DNA of 64,000 bases from Paramecium octaurelia (GCA_905182995.1 CAJJDP010000009.1:559150-623149), one strand, 5' to 3'. Numbered from the stretch's first letter, positions 1 through 12,314 are shown. The notes: generated by a model from the sequence alone, not told the origin. Made by a program: numbers and translations.

Positions 1-120
1 TCTAATCATATTCCTATAAAAGAACTGCAATATTAACAAATTAATTTTCAAAATTATAATTTAGAGTCATCAGAGGAAGTTAAAGAAAATGAGACAGAAA
101 AAGCATAATAAATCTAATGA
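1..120 (+). CDS. C-terminal end of an unknown gene (truncated by window edge)
   Basis: Frame 1 is open from the first base to TGA at 118-120 when TAA/TAG are read as Gln. The visible 39 residues are polar, with an acidic stretch (ESSEEVKENETEK) and a Gln-rich end. There is no domain to recognise; the start and most of the gene lie upstream of the window. The acidic low-complexity tail is typical of many ciliate proteins and does not indicate function. Confidence 0.6.
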
Positions 121-766
121 TCTTCAAATACCTGAATACTATCTGAATTGATAATACTTTGTGTGGCTAAAAGTATGTTTTAAAGTTCTCAGAAAATAAC
201 TATCATTGGAAGAACATAAATACACCGTCTGTTGCACTCCAATCTAATTATGCATTTTAATAAATATTACTCATCTTCTTGATATTATTGAATAAGCCAT
301 TCTAATAAATAAAAAAAAGAATGATATATCAATAAATAATGTATAATAATTTTCTTAGAATAAAATAAAATTAATCGAATGAAACAATAAAAATACCACT
401 TTTAACATAATGACTTTATTGTCATCATTGCAAAGAAATTTGAGTTAAAAAAAATAAGCCAATATTTTATAGGATTAAATTATCATTTTTAAGTATATGT
501 ATCCACTCAGTTGTTCTAAGTAAACTGAAAATCTACTATTATTAATATTTTCCAACCTAGAAAATTATAGACCCAAACTGAATATTATGTTTTAAGTAGC
601 AACTCAAATCGATTAATCTATGCAAAGAAATCATCTAAATATTATAACAACAACAACAAAGTCTAAATTGAGATATTCAATATCTTTTGTATAAACAAAT
701 TTAATGGTTTAGTGATAAATTGTTAGTTAATTTCTATTTAAAATAACAATATGATAATATTTACAA
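121..766. other. No gene assigned; several overlapping TGA-free frames
   Basis: The + strand has a TGA-free reading of about 100 codons starting at the ATG near 409 and ending at TGA 713-715, and other partial open stretches around 160-370. They overlap in different frames, contain no domain I recognise and need no obvious splice sites. This could be a small gene, a decayed gene or chance openness of AT-rich DNA in a one-stop code. Confidence 0.3.
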
Positions 767-1974
767 TCATTTCAAAATTGTCACTAAAGATTGAACTAAC
801 ATTCTATCATATTAACCACCTGCCTAATGATTCATTTATATCCATTTGTGTATAGCCATTTACTCTAATCTGAGTCTTTGTTATGGATCTTTTCTCAAAC
901 AACATTTAGTAAAATCCTATAATTCATTTGAGACATATTTTGGAAAGTCAACCCTGCCTTCTATAATTTTTCTCATTGTATCTTCTTTGGATGATTAATA
1001 AAATGGAGTAGTTCCAGTGGTTAATTCATATGCCAAAATTCCGATGGACCACAAATCAACAGAATGATCATAATCCTATCCTGAAGCTATTTCTGGACAC
1101 ATATAATCTATAGTTCCACAGAAGGATTACCTTGGTTTTGATTCAGGTGAATAAGTTGCTAAACCAAAATCTGCAATTTTTAAGAATTACTAAAATTGAA
1201 TAAGAAATTTAGATACTAGACTAATTAAAATGTTTTCAGGTTTAATATCTCTATGGATAACTTTCATTTTGTGCATGTATGAAATGCCTTCAACAATTTA
1301 AGCAATGTAATTTCCGGCTTTATTCTCAGTGAATCTACGATTTGGCTGTTTTTTTAATAATTTATATAGTTCTCCATCTGGTGCGTATTCAAGTATCAAA
1401 ACAATCTAAGTGTAATTTAAGCACAAGTACTTTAGTTTATTCTTAGAATACTCCATAAAGTTTTAAGATGTTAGGATGACTCAAGTAGCTTTGAATTTTG
1501 ATTTCATGCGCCAATTGAGCTTCCATTTTATACTTACTAATTACAGTTTTCTGGATGACTTTGAGAGCAACTAAAACTTTTGACGTCTTCTCTCTATCTT
1601 AGTTTAAAGATATACTATGCTTAAAAGACATCACTGAATTTCCCTTTGCCCAAGAACTTTCCAATGTGAAATCTGTCAGATATATTTTAATATTTGGGAC
1701 TGAGGAGTTCTGCTTATTTTATTTGCATTCTGAGAGTTGAATTATTTGAAAATGTGGAAATCGGAGATGGACATTCTGCAGTATCTGGAGTGCGAATAGG
1801 GGATTTAGATGCACATTGTCTTAAGGCAGGTTTGTCCTTCTTCTCTATTGATCTGCTATTGTGGGGTATTATTAAGGGAGGGTTTGATTTCTGTATGATT
1901 GGATCTGGATTAGCAATTTTATTTTATTCCTCTGATTATATAATGAGTTGAGTAAGAGCTGATTGTAATCTCAT
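767..1974 (-). CDS. Aurora-like serine/threonine protein kinase
   Basis: After removing three introns (1594-1615, 22 nt; 1406-1430, 25 nt; 1190-1216, 27 nt) the model is exactly 378 codons. About 100 polar N-terminal residues precede a complete kinase domain: glycine loop GKFLGKGKFSDV, VAIK-type lysine at about K131, HRDIKPEN near 225, DFG at about 244, and the activation-segment string CGTIDYMCPEIASG, which resembles the Aurora CGTLDYLPPE signature. The C-lobe contains DLWSIGILAYEL and ends soon after the domain, as in Aurora kinases. All catalytic residues are present, so an active enzyme is expected. Auroras act in mitosis and ciliary resorption; the role here is inferred. An Aurora/PLK-like kinase of another subfamily remains possible. 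It is divergently transcribed from the PKA-R-like gene, with 158 bp between the starts. Confidence 0.85.
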
Positions 1975-2132
1975 TTTGATATTCTTTATTTATTGATCAA
2001 TCCTTGTAGTAGTCGAGACTACTTTCTACCAATCGATATCCTCGCTTTGCATTTTTATAAATAAAATTTTCTTATACAATTCCATAAAAAAGAAAGTAAA
2101 GGAAAAATTGTGATTAAATAATTATCCAATAA

Positions 2133-3394
2133 ATGAATTAATAGTCAGATAAGGCAAAGTAATACGCCTAAGAGAATGTGGTTTTCTTATTATAGAGACT
2201 AATGGAAGACATTTTAGCTCAATAGCCAATGAATGTGGTAAGCTCATTGATATTATTGAGATTGATTGGTCAATTGCATGGTTAGATAAGAAAGGCAGGG
2301 AAATAGTCAAATCAAAACAGAAACCGAGTGCCAAGTCCTCGTCTTCAGATGAAGAAATAGTTGAATTACAAAAAAGACCTGCTGCAGCTCGTAAATAGAG
2401 AGCTTCAATTTCTGCTGAAGCATATGGATAGTACAACAGAAAAGAGGTGTATAAATATAAATAATATTTCAGTCATTTCAACCTCGAGTGATAGTCAAGT
2501 CCCAATAATAGAAAGAGATCATAAGCAAAAGATTGTCATAATCATTTATGTTTGCATCTCTAGATAGCAGAGAAAAAGATATCGTAATTGATGCAATGGA
2601 AGAACGAAATTATAAGTATGAAGATTGGTTATCTCATTATCTAGTGTAGATGATTGGGTAATCAAACAAGGAGATAATGGAGATAATTTATACGTTGTTG
2701 ATCAAGGAGAATTAAATTGCTTTAAGAGATTCACTAAGGATGGCGAGAACAAATTCTTAAAAGTGTATTACCCTGGAGAGTCATTTGGAGAGTTGGCTTT
2801 GCTTTACAATGCTCCCAGGGCAGCATCTATTCAAAGTAAAACTAATAGTGTTCTATTTGCATTGGATAGACAAACCTTCAATCATATTGTTAAAGATGCA
2901 GCTATGAGGTATACAAATTTATATTTCAATCATAGAAAAAGAGAAAAATATGTGAATGTTTTGAAATAAATTGAGTTACTCTCCATGATGGATCCATATG
3001 AAAGGTCGCATGTTGCTGATGCTATCAAGAGTGCTTATTTTTAAAAGGGAGAATATGTTATTAGGGAGGGTGAATAAGGAGATATCTTTTATATGATTGA
3101 AGAGGGCAATTTGATTGCAACCAAGACTTTAGTTCAAGGGCAAGATCCAGTCAAAGTATTTTAATATAAGGAAGGCGATTATTTCGGAGAATTAGCCTTA
3201 CTTAAGGATGTACCAAGATAAGCTAATGTAATTGCTGAAGTAATTTGAATACTATTTAATAGACCGAAGTGAAATTAATATATTTAGATCGACATAGTTT
3301 TAAAAGAATGTTGGGGCCGTTGGAAGATATTTTGAGAAGGAACACAGAGAAGTACCAGAAATATGAGTAATATTGGATCACTTAAGGCAAATGA
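2133..3394 (+). CDS. cAMP-dependent protein kinase regulatory-subunit-like protein
   Basis: Five introns (2238-2260, 2447-2472, 2616-2644, 2909-2935, 3240-3262) give exactly 378 codons. The first 50 residues resemble a DPY-30/RII-type docking-dimerisation helix pair (QENVVFLLQRLMEDIL followed by QPMNVIDWSIAWL). An inhibitor segment RKQRASISAEAY follows, then two cyclic-nucleotide-binding domains whose phosphate cassettes read FGELALLYNAPRAAS and FGELALLKDVPRQANV, keeping the Glu and Arg that contact the cyclic nucleotide. Ser occupies the P-site of the inhibitor sequence, so it could be phosphorylated like RII rather than being an RI-type pseudosubstrate. In ciliates such subunits anchor PKA in cilia (family knowledge). 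The last intron contains an in-frame TGA, so splicing is needed to make the second domain. It ends 22 bp from the convergent neighbour's stop codon. Confidence 0.88.
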
Positions 3395-3416
3395 AGATGT
3401 ATCATTTATTTATCAT

Positions 3417-4425
3417 TCAATGCTTTCTTTTTCTCTTTTGTTCTTTATTTTACTTCTTGTTTCTCTTTAATGGTTGAGTCTAAACAAAGCTTGTTGAATA
3501 AGTATCCTGAAGTGAGATCACTCTTGCTCCACATCCATTTGCCACTTCTACTATTTCCTCTTATTTCTTTTTGAAAATATCATAAGCTTCTTATTGATAT
3601 TACTACAGATAGTTTAATATAGAGTACATAGTCATTCATAACTTTTTCTAAGAATTCAATCATGTTGATTAATTCATCCAAGATCAAATCGCAAAGTTCT
3701 AACTTACGTTTCTTTCTTTCTTATAAATCTTATGTTCCCATATCAGTATCCAATGAAGTAGCCATAGCAACAATTCTCTTGATTTTCTATGATAGTTATT
3801 AATGAATACGCTCTTATATTTGAGGGATTTGCTCTTATTCATAACTTCCAACAACACCTTAGCATGTCCCTTAAGATTTTTATTATGTTTTTTCTTGCTA
3901 TCAACCAATAAATGTTATGGGATTTCACCAGCTCCCCAGCCAAATGGATCATCATTCTCTTCTTCTTCATCATCTTCTTAAACATCTTAAACATCTTATG
4001 CTGGTTAAACTGGTTATGGTTCAGATTATGAAGTTGGTTGTTATGTAGGTTATTGTGTGGGTTATTCAACAACATTGTTATTATTATTAGTTTTCTCTTA
4101 CTCGAGTTCTAAATTCAGTTGATTACATTACCTTCATCCAAATCTTAAATATATTCTCTGACTAATTTAATTTTATCTCTAGCCTAAGTAAGTACACTGT
4201 GATCTTCTTGCATTTCAATTTCACCTTCTTCGAGCAATTAAATCCAAGGCAAGAACCTGAACATATGAATAAGAGATACGCCTCATATTATTATGTGAAT
4301 TGATCATCATTTCCACAATTGTCCCCTGACAATGTCTATGGATCAAACTCTAAGGCTTGTTAGAATGATTCGAAATCAGCTGCAGCCACAGTGAGAATCA
4401 GTATGCATGCAATAGATGCTTTCAT
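3417..4425 (-). CDS. Secreted coiled-coil protein of unknown function
   Basis: Four introns of 23, 23, 23 and 25 nt give 305 codons. The N-terminus MKASIACILILTVAAA is a clear signal peptide. Next come a helical acidic region, a Gln/Pro-rich low-complexity linker with an acidic block (about residues 100-140), a segment containing NDDPFGWGAGEIP, Lys-rich helices, and a tail VEVANGCGARVISLQDTYS followed by a very basic end. Signal peptide plus coiled-coil layout recalls trichocyst matrix (TMP/Grl) secretory proteins of ciliates, but I see no diagnostic processing site, so this is only a suggestion. The start is fixed by the signal peptide. About 100 bp separates it from the next minus-strand gene upstream. 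Confidence 0.7.
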
Positions 4426-4528
4426 TTTTGTATATTAATAATAATACCTGAATTCGTTTTTAGAATCCATTATTGTTCACTCCTCTAATAAAAGTTTCTG
4501 CTTTCATATTTATATTAATATATATTGA

Positions 4529-5987
4529 TCATTCATGATACTTGGTAAAATTATAGACATTGATTCTTTCCTCCTCTTGTCCCCACACAAAGCAAACATA
4601 GAAATTCTTGTTCTTTAGACTAGAATGCAACTCATGAATTCTCACTCTCTTTATATACGCACCATTGGCAGCATTATCGATTTAATCAATTTATTAGAAC
4701 TAAGATTATATGATATCCATACATTTCTGTCATAAACATGGACGTTTCCATCAGCAGCCACTACTAGAATGTTTTCATTTACAGCAGCTGCACTGATATT
4801 TTGATGTTCAACCTTAGTTAATAACCTAGCATCCTCCTTAATCTTTCTCTCAGTGTTCAATCTATACACTCTGCACTATGATTTATTACACAAAGTGGCT
4901 AGAGTCCCATGTTCATTTAGACTTGCATCCAACACACTAGTCTTCTCACCTCTTAAGACTTCTTCTTTTTCAAGAGTCCTAAATGTGTGATCCTTATTGA
5001 ACTTAATCTCATAGATACTTGTGTCCACACTCCAAGAACTCACTACCAAAAACCCCTTCATAAAACAAGAACTGTAATGTTCACCATATGATGTGTTTAT
5101 TTCCTTCAATAGTTCACCCTTCATATTCCAAACCTTAATGTGAGTGTCTGAACTTGTAGAAATTAGAATTTTATCATTTTCATCAACATGTAAACTATTA
5201 ATATCACTTTTATGGCAATTCTTAGTTTTAGGAATTACCTTGAAATATTATTTATCCTCTGCTTTCGGGTAGAATTCTAAATTGAATAATTGGTTGTTTG
5301 CTGAAAAATAAGCGATCTCCTCTTTTTTAGATATACAGATTGCTGTTGCATGTGTGTCATTTAAAGTGTGGAATAAATACTTAGGTTAATCTGGATTCTT
5401 GAAAAATTGTTCCATCTCAAATAATTTGATACTATTATCAAATCCTGTTGCTATCAAATATCGATTATTGTATGCAAAATCGGTTATGTAATCAGAGAAT
5501 CCTTTTACAGAAGATAAATACAGTGGATGAGTAACTAAAATAATAATTATCATTTACTTTTGCCAGTTGATTTCTATTTTTCTTTATTTTACAATGACTT
5601 GTTATGCTTCTCCTATTTCAACAATTCCTTATATGATATATGAGGATGATTCTCTTATTTTTACTGTTAGCTCTCCTATTTATTTTGTTGTTTTTAGACA
5701 TCTTTTTATTATTACTACTCCTTTTCAGAATTCTTTCTCTTTCCTTATTTCTATTATTTCTCCTATTTTTCCTAAGTACTTTATTTGGGTTTCTTAACAT
5801 TCTCCTCATTACTAATTTTTTCAATTCTAGTCATTTTTGTATAGGCTTTATGATTTATATACTTCCTAACACTCACCTTGTATATTGAATACAATATGTA
5901 TAAGACTGAAAATTCAATCAGTATTTTTGTATAATTATACTCTGGCCATATAATTTTACTTGAGTATTCAAATAAAATTCTTTCCAT
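4529..5987 (-). CDS. WD-repeat membrane protein, TBL2-like
   Basis: Two 23-nt introns give 471 codons. The N-terminus has one hydrophobic segment (ILIEFSVLYILYSIY, about residues 22-36), then a Lys/Gln-rich stretch encoded largely by TAA/TAG codons, and then WD-type beta-propeller repeats, e.g. YLIATGFDNSIKLFEM, ILISTSSDTHIKVWNM and ILVVAADGNVHVYDR. An N-terminal anchor followed by a propeller, with a long insertion between blades, matches the layout of transducin beta-like 2, an ER membrane protein in animals. The repeats are divergent, so another WD family is possible. The Lys/Gln-rich region is antisense to a spurious Phe/Leu-rich frame on the + strand. Confidence 0.7.
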
Positions 5988-6468
5988 TATTATTAATATA
6001 AAATGTTAACTTTTTTTAATTGAAATCAAGTGGTGATACATTATATGATTTGTAATAATAAATACTATTACCATCAATATGTTTAATATCCAAGGGTAAT
6101 ATAATGTTTTACTATAGAAAAATAATATTTTTGATAAATTAGATATTTTATTAAATTTTTATTTTCCTTCTGATTAAAGTTAATTTTATTTCAATATTTA
6201 TATTATCTTAATGGAATTGAAGTCTACTCAGATATAAAAAATAATAAATTGTAGATCTTAAATAACTTTAATATGAAAAGGGTTTAGATTTCATTCAAAA
6301 ACTTAAGAGATTAGATTTATTGTTCTTAAAATAGAGTCTAAATACAATTTTATATAAGATCTTATTATAAATAGATATAAATGGAAGTTTATATTAATTC
6401 TCATTAATTTTTCAATCAATAAAGTTAATAGTAACTAAAAGAATGAATTATTATTTATAATATAATTT
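5988..6468. other. AT-rich intergenic DNA between divergent promoters
   Basis: No coding frame or RNA gene is visible. It separates the start of the TBL2-like gene from the start of the peroxiredoxin gene and presumably holds both promoters; no specific element can be named. Confidence 0.5.
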
Positions 6469-7180
6469 ATGAAAGTGCGTAAGTAAGCACCTCAATTTAC
6501 AGCATCAGCCTACTTTAATAAATAGTTTAAGAGAGTACACAAATCCATAAATTTAGATATCTCTAAGTGATTATAAAAATAGATATGTTGTTCTATTCTT
6601 CTATCCTTTGGATTTTACATTTGTATGCCCAACAGAAATAATCCAGTTTTCTGATCGAGTCGAGGTATATTAATGTGGTTATACTAGGAATTCAAAGCTA
6701 TAGGGTGTGATATTTTGGGTGTCTCTGTAGACTCTTAATTTTCTCATATGAAATATTGTAAATAAACACGTAATAATGGAGGATTGGGTGAAATGTAATT
6801 TCCTCTGATTTCAGATTTAAGCTAGGTAATTGTCAATCTCTATACAAGGAAATCTCTAAAAAATATGGAGTTATAATAGATGATTCTGAAGATCCAGATT
6901 TTGGTGTTGCTTTCAGAGGGACATTCATAATCGATGGAAAAGGAGTCCTCAGGCATTTTTCCATTAATGATTTACCTGTGGGTAGGAATGTAGACGAAGT
7001 CTTAAGGTATGCAATTATTGAAATTACAATAGATTAGTGTAAGCATTTAAATTTACAGATGAACATGGAGAAGTCTGTCCTGCACAATGGAAACCAGGAT
7101 AGCCAACTATGGTTACAAATCATGCTGACCCAAAAACTTAGAAATATTGGAATGAAGAACATATAAAATAAGCTAAATGA
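6469..7180 (+). CDS. Typical 2-Cys peroxiredoxin (AhpC/Prx1 family)
   Basis: Four introns of 22, 23, 23 and 26 nt give 206 codons (205 aa), the usual size. The peroxidatic site is FVCPTEI with Cys46; the resolving Cys172 lies in [16 protein letters not shown] motif (about 89-93) is present, as in overoxidation-sensitive eukaryotic enzymes. The C-terminal helix reads KYWNEEH where the classical YF motif would be, so Trp replaces Phe. The enzyme reduces H2O2 and organic peroxides using thioredoxin. No targeting peptide is seen, so it is probably cytosolic. The start is the only ATG before the conserved APQF segment. Confidence 0.95.
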
Positions 7181-7322
7181 TTAATAATTCAGGTCTATCA
7201 ACATCTGTCTCATTGTTTTTTCCTCCCTCTTCAATTTTCAGAATTATTTGCAACTCTTAAATACAAATTTAAAATTTATAATTTCTTAATAAATAAAAAT
7301 AAGACTTTATGATTATTTTTGA

Positions 7323-8295
7323 TCATATAAAAAATTAATAATTTTTAACATCTTCGTTTGTGAATTCTTTTATACTCTTCTCATTATGATAGCAACTAGA
7401 AAATAAAATCCAAAATACCCTATCAATGACACACATGATGTAGTCAATTTCATGCAATATAGTTCATCTATAATATTTAGAATGTCCATATCTGTCAACT
7501 CAAATGTGTGATTAAAATTGAGCTCTAGATGCAATAAACTATAATTCATTCTCAGGACCTCCAATAATTCTGCCCAGATTTGTCTTGTGTATTTAACTTC
7601 ACTTTATTCAAAGTTTAAGCTTAACCTTTACAAATTCAATTCTTTTAAGGTTTAGAATAGTTCTGATAAGTTTTCCCTGCTTATTGCATGTCTGAATGTT
7701 ATACAAAAACTATTTACCTTTGAAAACTCAGACTAATTTATTTTAAGGTGTCATTCTCAGACATAAATTTAAATAGACTAGAAAAGATTGATTGATCATA
7801 TGTGACTGTGTCATTGGATGAGAAACTGAAATTTTATAATTTCATATTTCTTATTCCTTCAAATATAGTGGATGCCAAAAATAGATCTTCATCTACAAAT
7901 TATAATTCACAACTAAATTATCAACAGATTTCTTACTCATCCAAACTGATGGAAAGTGATTTCAAAGAGTCTAAACTAGATAGACTTATAATCATGTTTT
8001 TTAATGTTAAAAGTGAGATATTTTTCATGCTACAAATATACAATCAATATAAAACCTTTAAAATCCAAGATGAAAATGCTACAGAAATCTTAAATTTAAT
8101 AAACTGTTATGAAACAACTAAAGTGATTTGTCTTATATGACTTTAAACTGATATAGTTGCAAAGACATTTATGCAATTAGATCCTAATTTTTATTGAGTA
8201 TTAAAGAAAGAGTTTTAAAGATAAATTTAAAGGTTTAAATATAATGAGCTCGTATTTTTAATTTAAAGGATCTAATTTATTCTAATTGCATCCAT
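7323..8295 (-). CDS. Leucine-rich-repeat protein (ribonuclease-inhibitor-like)
   Basis: Five introns (31, 26, 24, 26 and 23 nt) yield 281 codons ending KNYQFFI. Successive segments fit LRR spacing: SLKSLSISLDDCEL, LKQISLSFQ, TLKELNLQRLSLNF and SLLHLELNFNHTFEL. The exon from about 8057 to 8295 is less certain because two frames are open there; I chose the ATG at 8295 with a 31-nt intron, since it lies 42 bp after the upstream gene's stop codon and keeps the frame. A TGA-free frame on the + strand at 7802-8140 is an antisense shadow. Likely a protein-binding scaffold; partner unknown. Confidence 0.65.
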
Positions 8296-8337
8296 AATGA
8301 GGGTAAGTGTTTTAATTCTTGTATGACATGATTTGTT

Positions 8338-11275
8338 TCATTTATATTTATACTAATTTTAATATTAATAAGAATACATTTGAATATTTAATTTTCCCCC
8401 ATTTAAGTACAGAAGCTAAGGAAAGTATTGTAGTTATTTTAATGTTCCATATAAATTTTCAAATATAGTTCCTCTAAAATCTATATTAATCAAAGTGTCT
8501 GAAATCTTTTATAGGTAAATCAAACTTTTAAAAGTTAGTTTTTTGCAGTTTTTGATATTGATTTCCTATAAAGTCAGATTCTAACAAATGCCTAAGATAT
8601 CTTTATCAAGTATTTCAGTTTTTTTAAAACAAATTTTCTTAATTGTCTAAAAATTGTACATTAATCTTATATATTTAATTTCTGTATTATTAATAATTAC
8701 ATTCTGATGCTATTTGAGTAATTTCTCATAAAATTGATTTGCTGTTAGTTAGTCTAATTATCCAAATTTATCTTAATTGTCTAATTAAAGTGGTTTGTTA
8801 TTGAGAAGTAATCTTTCACATCCCAAACTACTCTTAAACAAATCATGCGTTTCTGGTTCTAAAATAATTTAATCTGGAGTAACTATCTTTGTGAGAATTT
8901 AAGTTTGCAACAAATTTAAGACAGCTGTTGAAATATTTTAAATATGTTTTGTTGATGTATAAATTTCTATTAGTTAAATTTCAGATAAGTGATTTCTGAT
9001 ATAATATGTGCACAATTCTGGTATACTAAATTTGAATATATCTGCTTATCCTCCACTTTCACTTGTTCCACTAATTCCTAGGTATTTTAATTGGTTAAAT
9101 TTTCCTGTATCAAAAGCCTTTTTCAGGTGTTCTGCTTAAATTTAAGTAGAATAGGCCAGATTCAAATCTGATAAATTCTTCAGAGGTTTATTTGTTAAGT
9201 ATTCCAATGAGGATTCGGTTATTTATGGTAAATTAGAGATGTCTAAGCTTTTTAATTGACTTGTTGATGTATAATGAGCATCACACAATACATATATTGA
9301 TTTATCAGATATATATCTACATCCAGATAAGGATATTGCTCTAAGGTTTTTCAGTAATTTCCCAGCTTCAACCATGGATTAAATCAATTTATCGTTTATA
9401 TAGCAATTGGCTAGATCCAACTTGTTAATTTTAGTTTTGCTTGCTCCCAACAATGCATATCCATTTTTTTTAAAGATGCTCTCCTCAACATCTGTGATTG
9501 ATCCTTGAAAACTCAATAGATCCAACTATTTCACATGTTTAGAATCATGAATGTGATGAAATACAGACAAGGATAACTTACATTCATTAGCAATTAAAAC
9601 TCTCAGTTCTTTGTAATGACAACTAAAAATTACTTAAATAAGCTTATCCGATGCTAATCCACTAATGTTTATGGATATTAGATTCACTAATGATTTATCT
9701 CTAAATAATTGCAACAATGTTTCTTCTTTGAATCTGCTATAAGAAATATTTAAAATCTATAAATGTTGTGGTATTGATAGGTATATTTAAGTGTAAGATA
9801 AATCCAATTTTTAGACTCCAAAATTTTATAATAGAGAAATGCCTTCATCAGTAATATTTGGGCATCCCTTAAAACTTAATTCTTTAATGCTTTTAAGATT
9901 GTTTCCTTAAATTAGACCAGAAAGAATTGCATCTTTAAACGTGGAACCATCAAGAATGAATGATTCTAAATGAGGATTCAAATTGCACTAATCCAAAATT
10001 AGATTAAAGTCTTCTTCCTTCAGATCAGCTTGTATTTCTACTTGCAGAATTGGAATCTTTTGATTTAATTTGCATAAGGTCCTTAGATACAATTTCTAAT
10101 CTTAATAAATAGCATTATATATATTGATTTACAGAATTGTAAGTAGAGTTTTCAATGCAATGAACCAAACTTATCTTTTAATCTATTTATTTATTATTAT
10201 AACTTTGTTTTTCACATCCCCTTTATGAGTGCAATTTATAAATATTAAAGAACTTAGACAATTATTATTAATGAATACCCTCTTTAATCAAACTCATAAT
10301 GGTTGAAATGTCTCAAGATAGCATTATCTATAGGAGTAAACAAATTATTCGGAAGTTACTCAAAAGACTATCCATCTATTCTTTAATTCTCATTAATCAT
10401 AAATAAATTACAATCAACTCTTTCAGGTGATTCCACTCTGCTGTGAATACATAGCATTATTATTTAATCTTAATATTCAATTCTACATTTCCTCTCTCTC
10501 CAACATCACCAATTCCAAACGTTTCCCCATCTTAGTTTAGGTAATGAATTCTATCATTCACAACACTTGTACTGCTTTTCTTTAGAACATCACTTATTTT
10601 TACACCAGAAGTTAATTCCAAATACTTTAAAATATGAATATCTTTCATCTCACTCAATTATTTGAATTAAACAAGTTGTTCATTGTATATAATTACTATC
10701 GCAGATTAATTTTAAGAGTGAACACCATTGGAATTCTAATCCAATTAACCATTTGATTCCACTTAGGCTTAATATTCATAATTGTCTTCATTTAAAATAC
10801 TCCCCAGAAAAGTGAAGGGTATTATTTTATTCATACCCAAATCCTCAATGTGCATTACTATTTATGGGCGAACCCCCTTCAGCTCTAAACCTGTATAAAA
10901 TTCAATGCAATTGGCTAGACCTAAATTCACTTGACCTTTCTATTTTGACAGTCTCATTGTTTTGCAGATTATATATACTTAATCATCTTTACTTATAATC
11001 TCGTGCTTGATAATATCCACCAAAATCCCATTTAAACCAAGGTTTCTTAACCTTTAATTAATCATCCTTTAATGATCGACTAATTATTCAGCCATTTCAA
11101 TTCTTTGATCTTAAGATTCGTGAGAATTAATTGTCACTATTATCAACGAATACTTTTCGTTTGTTATTATTTGAATTTATTCATAATCAAGATGGTCATA
11201 GATTGGATCTGTTTAATTTAATATGCTTTTGAATTCTTCAATTAAAGGACTATTGATATTGATATTTAAATTCAT
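8338..11275 (-). CDS. Large leucine-rich-repeat protein, AMN1/F-box-LRR-like
   Basis: Two introns (26 and 23 nt) give exactly 963 codons. About 330 N-terminal residues are uncharacterised. A helical region containing VWFIALKTLLTIL then leads into a long cysteine-containing LRR array in the C-terminal two thirds: KELSFKGCPNITDEGI, KLDLANCYINDKLI, RAISLSGCRYISDKSI and KSLDISNLPQITESSL. The LxxC..(I/L)TD pattern is that of AMN1/FBXL-type LRRs, used in substrate recognition. I do not see a convincing F-box, although the helical region before the repeats sits where one would be. Same strand as, and immediately upstream of, the smaller LRR gene, so the two may be relatives. Confidence 0.75.
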
Positions 11276-11320
11276 ATATATAATTTATATGATTAATAAT
11301 AATAATTGAATTATTGGATC

Positions 11321-11377
11321 TTATGAAAATATATGTTCTAGGATTTATTTATGAGATTGATGGAGAGATGCTAAGAA
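11321..11377 (+). promoter_or_regulatory. Conserved upstream block of tRNA-Asp copy 1
   Basis: These 57 bases are identical to those before the third tRNA-Asp copy (23701-23757); the last 37 recur with two changes before the second copy. It may be an external Pol III upstream element or simply the boundary of a duplicated cassette. Confidence 0.6.
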
Positions 11378-11449
11378 TCCGCGTTAGTATAGTGGTTAGT
11401 ATTCAAGCCTGTCACGTTTGAGGCCCGGGTTCAATTCCCGGACGCGGAG
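11378..11449 (+). tRNA. tRNA-Asp: tRNA-Asp (GTC), copy 1
   Basis: The 72-nt cloverleaf has acceptor strands TCCGCGT/ACGCGGA with discriminator G, an anticodon stem CAAGC/GTTTG around loop CTGTCAC (anticodon GTC at 11411-11413), and a T arm CCGGG-TTCAATT-CCCGG containing the B box. No intron, and no encoded CCA. A run of eight T residues follows at 11451-11458. Confidence 0.97.
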
Positions 11450-11450
11450 C

Positions 11451-11458
11451 TTTTTTTT
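11451..11458 (+). terminator. Pol III T-run terminator of tRNA-Asp copy 1
   Basis: An eight-T run starts two bases after the discriminator base. The same T-run follows both other tRNA-Asp copies. Confidence 0.8.
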
Positions 11459-11459
11459 A

Positions 11460-12314
11460 TTTTTATTTATTTAATTATTTCATTCTGCTATCTCATCTTG
11501 AAATGATAACATACCCCTTATACTTCTCATTTTATTTTAAACCCATACTGTATACAATAAATATTTCAATAATAAATCAGAGAAATTTTTAAATCCATGA
11601 AAATAATTGGAATCATAATTATTAATTTATTAAGCAAATTGAATTTAAAGTATTTTTGGTTTATTTTATATAAACATTATAATAAACATCAGTGATTTTT
11701 TGTTTGGACTTATGACTTTATGATGTTGATACTAGTAAATTGTACCTGCTATCTAACTTCTTAAAAAAAATATAATAAAATATCAATACAATGCTGAAAT
11801 GAATTAATACAATTTTGCACTTCAAATTTATTCATTTCTTTGCATTTTCGATTATTATCTTCTCAATCAAAGGTAATTAGGAATTGTAGTGGATGAATTC
11901 TCTACTTAGACACAATTTATTATTACATTGAGTAAAACTATAACGTAAATTCTTAGAGAAATATGTTGAGTCAAATTATTATTGCTTTAAATGATAAAGT
12001 GATTCAGTGAGGTAAGGTAAATATTTTATGTTTGTTCTGAACTTGAGCTAGTCATTCGAAATTAGTATTTATTCATTAATAAATGATGTAAAAATTGCAT
12101 TTAATATAAATTTAATCAGCGTTTTTACATTTATAATTAATATTAGCTATTAAAATTTTAACTCATTTTATATTATTTAACTTTGATTTAATGCGTATTT
12201 GACAAAAGATTTGAGATTATTAAATGAACTTTAATTTATTTGGATTCTAATTCATCTGCTTCATTTATAATGAGAAGAAATCGAGAAAAAATAATTATTA
12301 ATTTATTAATTATA
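11460..12314. other. AT-rich intergenic DNA, no gene seen
   Basis: Open frames are short and interrupted by TGA. I found no tRNA-like or repeat structure beyond simple AT tracts. Confidence 0.5.

Noticed and set aside
5640-5888. Hydrophobic Phe/Leu-rich + strand frame resembling a membrane protein
   Set aside because: Antisense to the Lys/Gln-rich linker of the TBL2-like gene, whose exons and introns are consistent.
7802-8140. 112-codon + strand open frame
   Set aside because: It uses no TAA/TAG glutamine codons and is antisense to LRR exons that fit the repeat pattern and splice cleanly.
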